Positions 50,126-59,178 of a stretch of 64,000 nt of DNA are shown piece by piece (position 1 is the first letter of the stretch; each line of letters starts with the position of its first letter). The notes under the pieces were generated by a model, which saw only the letters and a list, made by a program, of their open reading frames with translations, was not told the DNA's origin and searched no databases. The stretch is from positions 186,001-250,000 of the forward strand of contig JAUJOR010000005.1 in NCBI GenBank assembly GCA_030447525.1, given 5' to 3'. The translations under genes were made by a program, and so were the position numbers. Source of the stretch: Chloroflexota bacterium. GTDB taxonomy: Bacteria; Chloroflexota; UBA11872; UBA12225.

Positions 50126-50296
50126 GGCGTGGATGGTAGCCCTCGTCCCCGGCCTACGGCCACCCCCGCGCCATGGGGCTGAGTGTTGCCGGTCTTGTTC
50201 TTGATCTGAACGTAGCCAACTGTCCACCACCGCGGAGGGTGAGGTACACGGGAACGCCGCAACCGTGGTGGCGCCGGTCTGCTGCGCAGCGAGCGC

Positions 50297-51748
50297 TCAG
50301 CCCTCCGGGCTATCGATGCCGGCCAGCCCCTTGGCGTAGGCTTTTGCGGCCGCGGTGTTGTAGTTGCGTAGCACAGTCAGCTTTTCCGCCTCGATGGAGC
50401 CCTCGGCGTGGATGGCCAGGACTTCCTGGTAGCCCCCAAAATCCGAGGCCGTCAGGTCGGCCGCCAGGTTCAGGGCCCGCAGGCGGTCCTCGGCGTCCAC
50501 TCCCAGCTTGCCCCCCAGGTACTTGCGGACGAGCGGACCCAGCTCGGCCGAGCCCAGGTCCTCCGCCGCCGGGTAGGTCACGAGCAGACCCCCGGCGATG
50601 TCCTGCACGCGGGCGACGGCCTGGTGGTAGTTCGTGGCGAAGTGCAGCTTGGCCATGTTGACCGTGAGGGGGTCGGGCACGGCGATGCCGGGGGCCTGCA
50701 CCCGGCAGCGACGGGCGGCCGTCTCGGTCAGGGCGCGGAGGTTCTCGGCGTAGGCGATCAGCCAGGCCAGCTTGTCCCGCACGTGGCCGGCCCGTTCGAT
50801 CCCGTTGTACTCCGCCAGGAGCAGGGCCGCCCCGGCCAGGGCGTCCACTAGGGGGAGCTTGTACGAGATGGCCGTGAAGCGGTGGAACTCGACGAACGTC
50901 AACGCCAGGGGCCCGGCAAACTGCCACTCCCCGGCCAGGAAGACGCGCTCCTGGGGGACGAACACGTCGTCAAACACGGTGAGCGTCTCCATCATCTTGT
51001 GCCGCGCCGAGATGGGATGCTCGAAGGGGTTCTTTTCGGCGCAGCTCCCGCCGTGCGGACTGGCTATCAGAGTCACCCCCGGGGCGTCTACCGGTATGGC
51101 AAAGGCCACCGCGTAGTCGGCGTCGGCCGCGCCCATCGCCCGCGTTGGCAGGACGATGATCTCGTTGGCGTTGGGGGAGACGGAGGTGTGTGACTTGGCC
51201 CCGCGCACCACGATGCCGTCCGACCGGCGCTCGACGATGCGCAGGTAGGCGTCGGGGTAGCCCTGCGCCGCCTGCTCCGCCGGGCCCAGGGCGCGGTCCC
51301 CCTTGACGTCAGTCTGCGCCACCGCCAGGGCCAGGTCACCCTCGGCGCAGCGCCGGTGGAAGCGCTGCACCCGCTGGTGGTAGGACGTCCCCAGGCGCCC
51401 GTCCATCTCCGTGGCCAGGATGGACAGGGCGAAGAGGGCGTCGGTGCCGATCTCCTTGATCAGCACCACCAGGGTGCCTCCCAGGCGCGTCTGCGTCTCG
51501 ATCAGGCGGCTGCGGGCCAGGAGATCCTCGGCCGTGCGGGGCGGGGCGTAGTAGCGGCTCAGTCCGTCCACCACCGCCAGGTCGCCGTAGGCGGCGTCCT
51601 CCGCCATCTGGTAGTCGATGGCGGCGTGACGCGCGGCCACCCCCATCACCGGGTGCCCGGTGACGTCCTCGATGCGCCGGCCACGGTAGAACACGCGCCG
51701 GCCATCATGCAGGCTGTCCAGGTACTGCTGCGGGGTGCGTCGTGGCAT
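50297..51748 (-). CDS. HpaB-family flavin-dependent monooxygenase (4-hydroxyphenylacetate 3-hydroxylase type)
   Basis: A 483-residue acyl-CoA-dehydrogenase-fold protein of the HpaB/AbfD family. Key blocks: ALAVAQTDVKGDRALGPAEQ, VVRGAKSHTSVSPNANEIIV, PVDAPGVTLIASPHGG, HKMMETLTVFDDVFVPQERV, and the C-terminal GGLLVTYPAAEDLGSAELGP. The iron-sulfur cysteines of 4-hydroxybutyryl-CoA dehydratase (AbfD) are absent at the matching site (LVVLIKEIGTDALFALSI), so a FADH2-dependent hydroxylase of an aromatic substrate is likelier. No HpaC-type flavin reductase is visible. It precedes no other gene closely; the E1 genes lie just upstream on the same strand. Confidence 0.85.
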   Translation of the reverse strand: MPRRTPQQYLDSLHDGRRVFYRGRRIEDVTGHPVMGVAARHAAIDYQMAEDAAYGDLAVVDGLSRYYAPPRTAEDLLARSRLIETQTRLGGTLVVLIKEIGTDALFALSILATEMDGRLGTSYHQRVQRFHRRCAEGDLALAVAQTDVKGDRALGPAEQAAQGYPDAYLRIVERRSDGIVVRGAKSHTSVSPNANEIIVLPTRAMGAADADYAVAFAIPVDAPGVTLIASPHGGSCAEKNPFEHPISARHKMMETLTVFDDVFVPQERVFLAGEWQFAGPLALTFVEFHRFTAISYKLPLVDALAGAALLLAEYNGIERAGHVRDKLAWLIAYAENLRALTETAARRCRVQAPGIAVPDPLTVNMAKLHFATNYHQAVARVQDIAGGLLVTYPAAEDLGSAELGPLVRKYLGGKLGVDAEDRLRALNLAADLTASDFGGYQEVLAIHAEGSIEAEKLTVLRNYNTAAAKAYAKGLAGIDSPEG

Positions 51749-51797
51749 GATCCCTCCGTCAGGTCGGCCCGCTGTCTACTGCAGTGGGAGGGGCGAT

Positions 51798-52772
51798 TCA
51801 GGCGGCCAGGACGCGGCGCACGGCGGCCAGGACATCGCCCTCATTGGGCAAGAACAGGTCGCGCAAGGGCTTGCTCACCGGCACCGGGGCCTGCGGCGCC
51901 CCTACCCGCACGATGGGCGCGTCCAGGTCATAGAAGCACGTCTCCGCCACCTCGGAGGCCACCTCAGCGCCGAAGCCCCCCACTTTCCAGGCCTCGTGGG
52001 CCACCACCAGCCGGGCGGTCTTCTTCACCGACTCCGTCAGCGTCGCCCTGTCCAGCGGGGCGAGGGCTGCCAGATCGACCACTTCTACCTCGATCCCTTC
52101 CCCCGCCAGCCCCTCCGCCACGCTCAGCGCCCGGTGCACCATCCACCCCGTGGCGGCGACCGTCACGTCACGCCCTTCACGGCGCACGAAGGCCCGGTCC
52201 AGCGGGGTGGTGTAGTCTCCCTCCGGGACGTCGTCTCGCACGGCGTGGTAGAGGAACATGTGCTCGAAGAACAGCACCGGGTTGGGATCGCGGATGGCCG
52301 CCACCATCATCCCCTTGGCGTCCTGTGGAGTAGACGGCATCACCACCCGCAGGCCCGGGACGTGGGCAAACCAGGCTTCGTAGCACTGCGGATGTCCCCG
52401 GTATGGCCCGTCGCCGATGCGCGTGCGCAGCACCAAGGGCACGCTCGCCACCCCGGCGGTCATGTAGTGGAGGTTAGCCGCCTGCAGGACGATCTGGTTC
52501 ATGCACGTAGGGAGGAACTCCCCAAAGGAGATCTCCACGATGGGGCGCTTGCCCACCAGGGCAGCGCCGACGGCCGCCCCCACCATGGCCGACTCCGAGA
52601 TCGGGGTGTCCCGCACGCGGCGGGGCCCGAACTCCTGGTACAGGCCCATGGCCCCGCCCATGGCCCCGCCCATGGGCCCCACGTCCTGGCCCATGAAGAA
52701 GACGTCCGGATCGCGGCGCATCTCGTCGCGGATGCCCGCCACCAGGGCCTCGACGTACGTCAGGCGGCTCAT
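51798..52772 (-). CDS. 2-oxoacid dehydrogenase E1 component, beta subunit
   Basis: A 324-residue transketolase-type subunit of the pyruvate, acetoin or branched-chain 2-oxoacid dehydrogenase group. Features: DPDVFFMGQDVGPMGGAMGG, DTPISESAMVGAAVGAALVG, FGEFLPTCMNQIVLQAANLH, VVMPSTPQDAKGMMVAAIRD, and the C-terminal AHEAWKVGGFGAEVASEVAE. The ATG overlaps the alpha-subunit stop by one base (TGATG). With alpha it forms the thiamine-diphosphate heterotetramer; no E2 or E3 gene is in the window, so either they are elsewhere or this is a stand-alone decarboxylase. Confidence 0.92.
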   Translation of the reverse strand: MSRLTYVEALVAGIRDEMRRDPDVFFMGQDVGPMGGAMGGAMGLYQEFGPRRVRDTPISESAMVGAAVGAALVGKRPIVEISFGEFLPTCMNQIVLQAANLHYMTAGVASVPLVLRTRIGDGPYRGHPQCYEAWFAHVPGLRVVMPSTPQDAKGMMVAAIRDPNPVLFFEHMFLYHAVRDDVPEGDYTTPLDRAFVRREGRDVTVAATGWMVHRALSVAEGLAGEGIEVEVVDLAALAPLDRATLTESVKKTARLVVAHEAWKVGGFGAEVASEVAETCFYDLDAPIVRVGAPQAPVPVSKPLRDLFLPNEGDVLAAVRRVLAA

Positions 52773-53761
52773 CAGCGGGCCAGCGCCTCATCCAGCCCCA
52801 GCGCGGCAACGTCGGGCTCGGGGGCCGCCTGGGCCGCGCTCACGGCCGCCGCCACCTCGGCGCGAGCCCCCTCCCACAGCCGTTCCACCGCCCCCTGGTC
52901 CACCTCCCCGGCGGCGCGCAACGCCCCCTCCAGCCGGGGAATGGGGTCCCGTGCGCGCCACTCCTGCAGCTCCGCTTCCCTGCGGTACCCCCCCGGGTCG
53001 GCGGCCCAATGCCCCCCCAGACGGTAGGTCAGGGCCTCGATCAAGCTGGGCCCCTCGCCCCCCCGCGCCCGCCCCACAGCGGCCCCCACCGCCCCCTGCA
53101 CCGCCAGCACGTCGTTCCCATCCACCGCCAACCCCGGAATGCCATACCCCGCCGCCCTTGCAGCCACGCTCCCCCCGGCCAGGACCTGGGAGGCGTGCAG
53201 CGAGATAGAGTACTGATTGTGCTGGCAGACGAACACCACCGGCAGCTTCCACACCGCCGCCAGGTTCACCGCCTCGTGGAAGTCCCCTCTATTGGACGTG
53301 CCGTCCCCGAAGGTGACCACCGCCACCCGCTCCGACCCCTCGTATTGCAGCCCCAGTGCCGCCCCGACGGCCACCCCCAGGCTCGTCCCCAGGTCCCCCG
53401 CCACCCAGGGCAAGATGTGCCGCTCCACCGGCCCGGTAAAGCCCAGGGCCCTCCCCTGGGCGTACCCGGTGGCCTTTCCCAGGGCCTGCCCCACCAGCCG
53501 GGAAAGATCCGCCCCCCGCATGTAGTAGGCGATGAACGGGCCCCGGTAGTGCGCCGCGATCACGTCGTCCTCACGCAGGCCGTAGAACGACCCCACAATG
53601 GCCGCCTCCTCCCCTTCGGCGGGGAACCATCGCGGGTTCAGAGCACAGCACGACCGCTCCAGCTCCCGGCTCAGGATCATGTACCGCAGCAGGGCAACAC
53701 GGTCCTCGCGAGACAGTCCAAGGGTAACCGGGTGCCTCGTCGCGGTCGAAGCAAGGCTCAT
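52772..53761 (-). CDS. 2-oxoacid dehydrogenase E1 component, alpha subunit
   Basis: A 329-residue E1 alpha subunit. The thiamine-diphosphate motif is VVTFGDGTSNRGDFHEAVNL followed by PVVFVCQHNQYSIS; AEGEEAAIVGSFYGLREDDV is the usual N-terminal block, and LTYRLGGHWAADPGGYR the loop that in relatives reads GHS(x)D(x)P. Here GHWAADPGGYR lacks the phosphorylation-loop Ser, as is common in bacteria. The first gene of the two-gene operon. Substrate could be pyruvate, acetoin or a branched-chain ketoacid. Confidence 0.92.
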   Translation of the reverse strand: MSLASTATRHPVTLGLSREDRVALLRYMILSRELERSCCALNPRWFPAEGEEAAIVGSFYGLREDDVIAAHYRGPFIAYYMRGADLSRLVGQALGKATGYAQGRALGFTGPVERHILPWVAGDLGTSLGVAVGAALGLQYEGSERVAVVTFGDGTSNRGDFHEAVNLAAVWKLPVVFVCQHNQYSISLHASQVLAGGSVAARAAGYGIPGLAVDGNDVLAVQGAVGAAVGRARGGEGPSLIEALTYRLGGHWAADPGGYRREAELQEWRARDPIPRLEGALRAAGEVDQGAVERLWEGARAEVAAAVSAAQAAPEPDVAALGLDEALAR

Positions 53762-53911
53762 ACCGTAGGGGGTATAGCATTGGCGCTACGCCCCGTCCAG
53801 TGCCCTCCCCACGACCCTGCTCGGGCTCTGCACCGGCCACGCCGGTCGCCGTCCGCTGCACCCCCCGATGCCCGCTCCCCGGCAGGCCGTGGTAAACTAT
53901 GGCGGCGCCGC

Positions 53912-53986
53912 GCCGATGTAGCTCAGTGGTAGAGCAGCTGTTTCGTAAACAGCAGGTCAGGGGTTCAAGTCCCCTCGTCGGCTCCA
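53912..53986 (+). tRNA. tRNA-Thr (anticodon CGT)
   Basis: Full cloverleaf with CCA encoded. Acceptor GCCGATG/CGTCGGC (one G-T pair), D arm GCTC/GAGC, anticodon stem GCTGT/ACAGC around TTCGTAA (CGT at 53944-53946), T arm AGGGG/CCCCT around TTCAAGT. A -10-like TAAACTAT lies about 15 bases before it and a terminator follows. Confidence 0.95.
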
Positions 53987-53997
53987 GATAGCAAAGT

Positions 53998-54026
53998 CCC
54001 CTCAGTCCCCCATGAGGGGCCTTTTT
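53998..54026 (+). terminator. rho-independent terminator of tRNA-Thr
   Basis: Stem CCCCTCA (53998-54004) pairs with TGAGGGG (54013-54019), followed by CCTTTTTCG. Stem and T-run are both good. It lies 11 bases after the tRNA. Confidence 0.8.
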
Positions 54027-54037
54027 CGTGGCCGTGT

Positions 54038-54103
54038 GACTCATGCAGCTCCGGACGCCTCGGCGGACGCCGGGTGACTCATCCGGCGGCGAGGCGATGA
54101 GTC
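54038..54103. repeat. GACTCATC repeats beside tRNA-Thr
   Basis: GACTCATG at 54038-54045, GACTCATC at 54076-54083, and its exact complement GATGAGTC at 54096-54103; the last two form an inverted pair separated by 12 bases. They lie between the tRNA terminator and the transposase. They may be parts of the outer end of the insertion or a relic of an integration site. Confidence 0.4.
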
Positions 54104-54212
54104 GCCCGGACCGACGCCGGTGGGGCGTGCGCATACGTCTCCGCGCCGGACCCTGACGTGTCGGTGCGGTATGGTTGCGCTGGCGCGGGAACTCCGGCTT
54201 CCTGGGGCCGCG

Positions 54213-54878
54213 GCGGTACTGCGGGGCGGAGAGGAGATGGCGGCGGGGGCGGAAGTGGTTACAGACGGCGCTGAAGGGCTCCCGGAACTGCTGCGCGTGC
54301 TCCGGTGATTTGAAGCGCTGCTGCGCGCGCGCTCGTTTCCGCACTGGGCGGTGGGAGTTCTCTGCCGGGTTGTTCAGCCCTTTGTGGTGCCGGTGCTCGG
54401 TGCTCGGCAGCACCCGCCACACCGTCGGCGGGTAGCTGGCGAGCTTATCCGTGATCACCACCCGCGGCGCACGCTCCTCGCCGCCAAGCACCCGGCGCAA
54501 GAAGCGCTCAGCCGCCGCCTGGTCGCGTCGCGCCTGCACCAGGATGTCCAGCACCAGACCGTCACGATCCACCGCCCGCCACAACCAGTGCTTCTTCCCC
54601 TTGACCTTGAGTTGCACCTCGTCGATATGCCATTTGTGGGCTGATCGGGATCGCCGGCGTCGGAGCGTCCCGGCGAGGATGGGCCCAAACCGCTGGCACC
54701 ACAGCCGGATGGCCTCGTAGCTCACCTGCACCCCGCGCTCCGCCAGGACCTCCTCTATGTCGCGATGGCTGAGCGCGAAGCGGAAGTACAGCCACATGGC
54801 ATAGCTGATGATCTCCGCAGGAAAGCGATAGCCTCGATACAGCGGATCACGCGACGGCGCAGTAGTGCAGGCGGACAT
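54213..54878 (-). pseudogene. IS6-like DDE transposase without its own stop
   Basis: About 222 residues of an IS6-type transposase. An HTH-like N-terminus (YAMWLYFRFALSHRDIEEVL, then VSYEAIRLWCQRFGP) is followed by a complete DDE triad: Asp86 in WHIDEVQLKV, Asp144 in VITDKLASYP, Glu174 in NNPAENSHRP. RRFKSPEH-type and NHFRPRRHLLSAPQYR blocks end the recognisable part. Beyond that the frame does not stop; it runs through the adjacent tRNA-Thr on its antisense strand and on for over 200 codons, so the native 3' end is lost. Terminal inverted repeats were not found. Probably inactive or only recently truncated. Confidence 0.8.
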
Positions 54879-55094
54879 GCCTTGATCCTACGGGTGACGC
54901 CACTCAACTTGTCAATGCCTGTTGCCGCGAGGTGGGCAAGTGCAGCGGACACGTCCGCCATCGGGGGTGGAGGGCAGCGCCGGGCGGCGGTTGGCGTCAG
55001 ATGGACTATTCTTAAAGGGCGCGTGCGGTGCATCGGCCCAGTGACCGGGTAGTGGCGCCCCGCACAGCGACATCCTTCCGGAGTCTCGCAGCAG

Positions 55095-56519
55095 ATGCAG
55101 CAAATGGAGAGCACCAGAGCAGCGGTCCTGGGCGGAGCTGTGACAGGGGGCAGCGGGGATAGGGACGCGGGTGCGCGGCAGGCGCAGCCCGCGCGCCGGA
55201 CACGGCGGTGGGCGCTGGGGGGCGCCGCGTTGGCCGGGGGCGTGGTGCTGGCCGCGTGCGGGGAGGCGCCGGCGCAGGGCGGCCCGAAGGCGGTCGCCGG
55301 CCCCAAGCAGCTGAGCCTGGCGGCGTTCTTCGACTTCACTTCGCCTGCGGCGGTCAAGACGCGGGAGGCCTTCGCGGAGCAGTTCCCCGGCGTGGAGTTC
55401 CAGACGGAGACGACGCCCTGGGGTGAGTACATCAACAAGCAGATCGTGCTGATGGCGTCTGGCTCCGCGCCCGACGTGGTGGCCTCGGAGAACGAGCAGT
55501 TCCCCGCCTTCGCCAAGGGGAACCTCTACAAGCCGCTCGCGCCCTTCTTCAACAAGGACAAGTCGGTCGCCACGAAGGACTTCTACCCGCAGCTGGTGGC
55601 GGGCTACAGCCACAGGGGCGAGCAGTACTGCATCCCGGGGGACCTCGCGCCGATCCCGGCGATCTTCGCCAACAGGCGCCTGTTCGAGGCGGCGGGGCTG
55701 GAGATTCCCTCGGAGAAGGACAGCTTCAACTACACCTGGGACCGGGTGGCGGAGCTGGCCAAGAAGCTGACGCGCCCCGACGGCAGCCAGTACGGGCTGC
55801 ACGTCGAATACTTCCAGTCGGTCCCGTACTCGGGCGGCGCGTACTACGTCGACGACCGCAACAACCCCAGGAAGGGCACCCTGGATGACCCGCGGTGGGC
55901 CCGCAGCATCGAGATGCTGGTCGACTGGACCAACCGCCAGAAGATCATGCCCACCGCCGCCGACCGGGACCGGCTGGGCCAGAAGGACTGGTGGGGGCTG
56001 TTCGCCCAGGGCAAGGTGGCCATGTACCTGACCGGCCCGTGGCAGATCCGCCGATTCCTCGAGGCCGAGCCGGGGCTGCAGTGGGACATGTTCTGGGTGC
56101 CCAAGCTGGCCAACAACCTGCCGCGCAAGTTCCGCACCGGCGGCACCGGCTGGGGCATGTCCCAGAACGTGCGCAACCCCGACCTCGCCTGGGAGTGGCT
56201 CAAGTTCAGCAACGGCAGGCCGGGCTACGAGATCGGGCAGAAGTACGTGCCCGAGACCGTGGTGCGCCTGTTCGCCCACGTGCCCTCAAGCGAGCTCGAG
56301 GTCGCGCGGTTGAAGAAGCTGGGCATGGCCAACGTGGACATCTTCCTCAAGGGCGCCCCCGACGTGCTGTGGTGGCCCTTCCACCCCGAATGGCCGCGCA
56401 TCAACAGCCAGGTCCTCGGCCCCGACATGGGCAAGCTGCTGCGCGGCGAGGAGGCGCCTGGCGCCCTCCTCAAGGACATGAACGAGCGCCTCACGAGGGA
56501 GCTGCAGGCCGACCCGTAG
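55095..56519 (+). CDS. sugar ABC transporter substrate-binding lipoprotein (family 1)
   Basis: A 474-residue binding protein. Its leader RRTRRWALGGAALAGGVVLA followed by ACG has twin arginines and a lipobox. Family-1 features: EQFPGVEFQTETTPWGEYIN, VLMASGSAPDVVASENEQFP, FAQGKVAMYLTGPWQIRRFL, and GGTGWGMSQNVRNPDLAWEW. No permease or ATPase genes are adjacent; a second binding protein of the same type follows at 56942. These two might be alternative receptors for one transporter encoded elsewhere. The ATG at 55095 is used; a Met four codons in (QQMEST) is possible. Confidence 0.88.
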   Translation: MQQMESTRAAVLGGAVTGGSGDRDAGARQAQPARRTRRWALGGAALAGGVVLAACGEAPAQGGPKAVAGPKQLSLAAFFDFTSPAAVKTREAFAEQFPGVEFQTETTPWGEYINKQIVLMASGSAPDVVASENEQFPAFAKGNLYKPLAPFFNKDKSVATKDFYPQLVAGYSHRGEQYCIPGDLAPIPAIFANRRLFEAAGLEIPSEKDSFNYTWDRVAELAKKLTRPDGSQYGLHVEYFQSVPYSGGAYYVDDRNNPRKGTLDDPRWARSIEMLVDWTNRQKIMPTAADRDRLGQKDWWGLFAQGKVAMYLTGPWQIRRFLEAEPGLQWDMFWVPKLANNLPRKFRTGGTGWGMSQNVRNPDLAWEWLKFSNGRPGYEIGQKYVPETVVRLFAHVPSSELEVARLKKLGMANVDIFLKGAPDVLWWPFHPEWPRINSQVLGPDMGKLLRGEEAPGALLKDMNERLTRELQADP

Positions 56520-56941
56520 CGGCGCGGAGCACGATAGGTCGCCGGGCGGCGGCGCGGCGGCGGGATTGCGCGGCGGCCCCTTCCGCGCCGGAGTGTTCAG
56601 CGGAAGAGGTCGAGGTGGGCCGTCCGCACTGCTCGCCCAGTCACCTCACCACGGCGGCGGTGGAGCTCCCTGGGCAGGCGGCCCCGCTGGTGCGGGGCGG
56701 ATGGATTGCTCGATCTCCGCGATGGGGCGTGGCGGGCGAACAGGGCGGCCACACCCCACCCGCAAGTCGACCCGGCCCGACAATCCTGGCTATGCGCCAC
56801 CGGCTCGTGTGCATTGAGGCTCGCGTTGAGGGATCTGCGATACATTATTGCGGTGTCACATGACGGCAGCTGCCGGGCGCTGCCCACACGCGCCGCTAGC
56901 TGAGCACATCACCGATACCGGAGAGGACTAAAGGCGCGCTG
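56520..56941. other. intergenic region between two binding-protein genes
   Basis: About 420 bp with no gene I can support. The end (56820-56940) is AT-richer (GATACATTATTGCGG), which could hold a promoter for the downstream lipoprotein gene. Open frames here lack starts with ribosome sites and have unnatural composition. Confidence 0.35.
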
Positions 56942-58375
56942 ATGAGTGGACTGACGAGGAGATCGGCTATGAGCGCCGCTGGCGCGGCGGCGGGAGCCGC
57001 CGCCCTGGCGGCCTGCGGGGCAACTGGGGGGACGTCCGGCGGCGGGGGACAGCAAGCCGGCGGCGCGAAGCTGACCGGCACGTTCGAGTTCTGGCAGCCG
57101 TGGCCGATCGAGCAGCCAACCCACGGCGGCCCCATCGGCTGGAAGCAGCTCTCCGAGAACTACAACAAGAAGGAGGGCCCCAGGGTCAACATCTCCACAC
57201 CCGGAGGTAATCTCAACGAGAAGGTGCAGGCCGCGTTCGCCGCGGGCGACCCGCCGGACGGCTGGCAGGTGGACCAGCTGTGGGTTCCCGTCTACGCGGC
57301 GAAGGGATTCTCCGCCCCATTGGATGACCTGATCAAGCGGGACAAGTGGGACAAGAACCAGATCTTCAACTCGGCCTACGAGTCCATGACCTGGTCTGGC
57401 AAGGTCTGGGCGATGATGCAGCACCCGGACATCGTCTTCAACTGGGTCTCGCTCTCCCTGATGGAGGAGAATGGCCTCAACACCAAGAGTCTGCCCACGA
57501 ACTGGACCCAGCTCGACGAGCTCATGCTGAAGCTCACGAAGAAGACCGGCCCGGACCAGTTCGAGTTCGTCGGCGGCATTCCCAACCAGTGGACCGGCTG
57601 GCAGTACGTCCTGGCCCAGGCGAACGGCGCGAAGCTGATCTCGGAAGACGGCCGCAAGGCCCAGTTGGACACTCCCGAGGTGGTGGAGGCGATGGAGTGG
57701 GTCAAGGGGCACGTCAGGCGCCTCGGCGGTATCGACGTTATCGACACTTGGCGCAAGACGGGCGTCCAGGGCGGCGACAACCACACGCCCGGCAACCCGG
57801 TCGGCCCCAATGACATCTTCGGTCAGAAGAAGCTCGCCGTGAACGTGGGTGGCAACTGGACGGCCGACAACATCCGGCGCTGGAACCGCAAGATGTCGTC
57901 GCCGCTCAAGTTCGCCACCACGGCGGTGCCGAGCGGCCCGCGCGGGCCAAAGGACATCAAGACCAACGTTTTTGCCGGCGGCATCCTGGAGGCGGCGCGC
58001 AAGGGCGGCCCCAAGCTGGACTTGATGTGGGACTTCATGAAGTACACCGCGTCCAAGGAGGGCGGCTACTGGGTCCAACTCAACACCTCGGACGTCTGCG
58101 CCAGCCGCGAGGGCGCCAGTGATCCACGGATCGTGGACAACCCCGATACCGGCGTGGGGCGCAAGGACTTCCTGCCGCTGTTCGACACGGGCGTCGGCTC
58201 GCGCACCATCAAGCACCCAGCCGCGACTGAGATCCAGAGCGAGTACAACAAGCCGCTCACCGCCTTTCTGAAGGACGAGGTGGGCAACATCCGGGACGCC
58301 CTGCGCGAGGCCAACCGCCTGGCCCAGCAGCGCATCGACGAGTTCTGGCAGCAGAACCCGAACGCCGGCAAGTAG
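56942..58375 (+). CDS. sugar ABC transporter substrate-binding lipoprotein (family 1)
   Basis: A 477-residue binding protein. Leader TRRSAMSAAGAAAGAAALAA then CG is a Tat leader with lipobox. EKVQAAFAAGDPPDGWQVDQ, then GKVWAMMQHPDIVFNWVSLS and VNVGGNWTADNIRRWNRKMS match family 1; NVFAGGILEAARKGGPKLDL is the conserved domain-II segment. It is the last gene before an IS110 remnant, which begins right after its stop, so any downstream permease genes of an original operon may have been replaced by the insertion. Only 20-25% of its sequence looks shared with the neighbour at 55095 by eye. Confidence 0.88.
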   Translation: MSGLTRRSAMSAAGAAAGAAALAACGATGGTSGGGGQQAGGAKLTGTFEFWQPWPIEQPTHGGPIGWKQLSENYNKKEGPRVNISTPGGNLNEKVQAAFAAGDPPDGWQVDQLWVPVYAAKGFSAPLDDLIKRDKWDKNQIFNSAYESMTWSGKVWAMMQHPDIVFNWVSLSLMEENGLNTKSLPTNWTQLDELMLKLTKKTGPDQFEFVGGIPNQWTGWQYVLAQANGAKLISEDGRKAQLDTPEVVEAMEWVKGHVRRLGGIDVIDTWRKTGVQGGDNHTPGNPVGPNDIFGQKKLAVNVGGNWTADNIRRWNRKMSSPLKFATTAVPSGPRGPKDIKTNVFAGGILEAARKGGPKLDLMWDFMKYTASKEGGYWVQLNTSDVCASREGASDPRIVDNPDTGVGRKDFLPLFDTGVGSRTIKHPAATEIQSEYNKPLTAFLKDEVGNIRDALREANRLAQQRIDEFWQQNPNAGK

Positions 58376-59054
58376 GGCGCGCGAGCACGTCGTAGACGGG
58401 GCCGCCGCGCGGACGGTGCAGGCCGGGACGGTCATCGGACAGCTGAAGGGCGGCGACGGCCCGGTAGAGATGCTCCGGTCGCTGCACCTCGTCCGGCGCT
58501 CGGCGGTGCGGGCGGGCACCCAGGCCGCCAATCAGCTGCACGCCCTGGTCGTCACCGCCCCCGACGCCCTGTGCGTCCGCCTCCGCCCCCTCTCACTGGC
58601 GGCGCGGATCGCCGCCGGGGCGGCCTTCCGGCTCGGACAGCACCTCGGTACGCCCACGGCGGCCAAACTGGCGCTCAAGTCGGTGGCCCGACGTTACCGG
58701 CAGCTGCACGCCGAGATCGAGGCGCTCGACGCGTAGCTGGCCCGCCTCACCGCACGGGTGGCCCCGGCGCTCCTCGCAGTCAAGGGCGTCGGCATGGACA
58801 CCGCGGCCGCCCTCTTGGCCGCCGTGGGCGACAACCTGGGGCGCCTCCGGAGCGAGGCCGCCTTCGCCCAGCTGTGCGGCGTCGCTCCGATCCCGGCCTC
58901 GTCCGGCAAGACCACCCGGCACCGGCTCAACCGGGGCGGGAACCGGGACGCCAACCGGGCGCTCCACCTCCTCGCCGTCCCCCGGCTGGCCTGGGATCCG
59001 CGCACCGCACCTACGCCGTCCGCTGCCCCTGAAGCATTCCCACTGGTCGCCTGA
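58376..59054 (+). pseudogene. IS110-family transposase remnant with an in-frame TAG
   Basis: The frame encodes the middle and C-terminal part of an IS110 transposase: GGDGPVEMLRSLHLVRRSAV, then GTQAANQLHALVVTAPDALC, and the Transposase_20 helix-hairpin-helix part LLAVKGVGMDTAAALLAAVG with GVAPIPASSGKTTRHRLNRG. The N-terminal DEDD catalytic part is missing (no start; the preceding gene's stop abuts). A TAG at 58734-58736 interrupts the frame between EIEALDA and LARLTARVAPAL, where relatives often have Gln or Glu. The end is frameshifted after WDPRT. So it is triply damaged and dead. Confidence 0.75.
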
Positions 59055-59178
59055 CCCTCCTTGACAGTTATAGGAGCATCCCCACAGGATCATGGACGCG
59101 GCCCCGTGACGACGCCACTCGACCCTCGGCTGCCCCGGCCCGGTCGAGTAGGAGCACGCCCACGCCGTCGGCAGCACT

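Noticed and set aside
50297-51748. 4-hydroxybutyryl-CoA dehydratase (AbfD)
   Set aside because: The cysteines that bind the iron-sulfur cluster in AbfD are missing at the matching position, so only the wider HpaB family is called.
53571-54212. C-terminal 213 codons of the open frame that begins with the IS6-like transposase
   Set aside because: The frame crosses repeats, a terminator and the antisense of tRNA-Thr (giving the typical false peptide TRGLEPLTCCLRNSC), so it is not protein coding.
10386-58736. Stop-codon recoding in this organism
   Set aside because: TGA and TAG both end intact genes here with normal overlaps (for example TAG after the second binding protein at 4536-4538), and the internal stops fall only in mobile-element genes.
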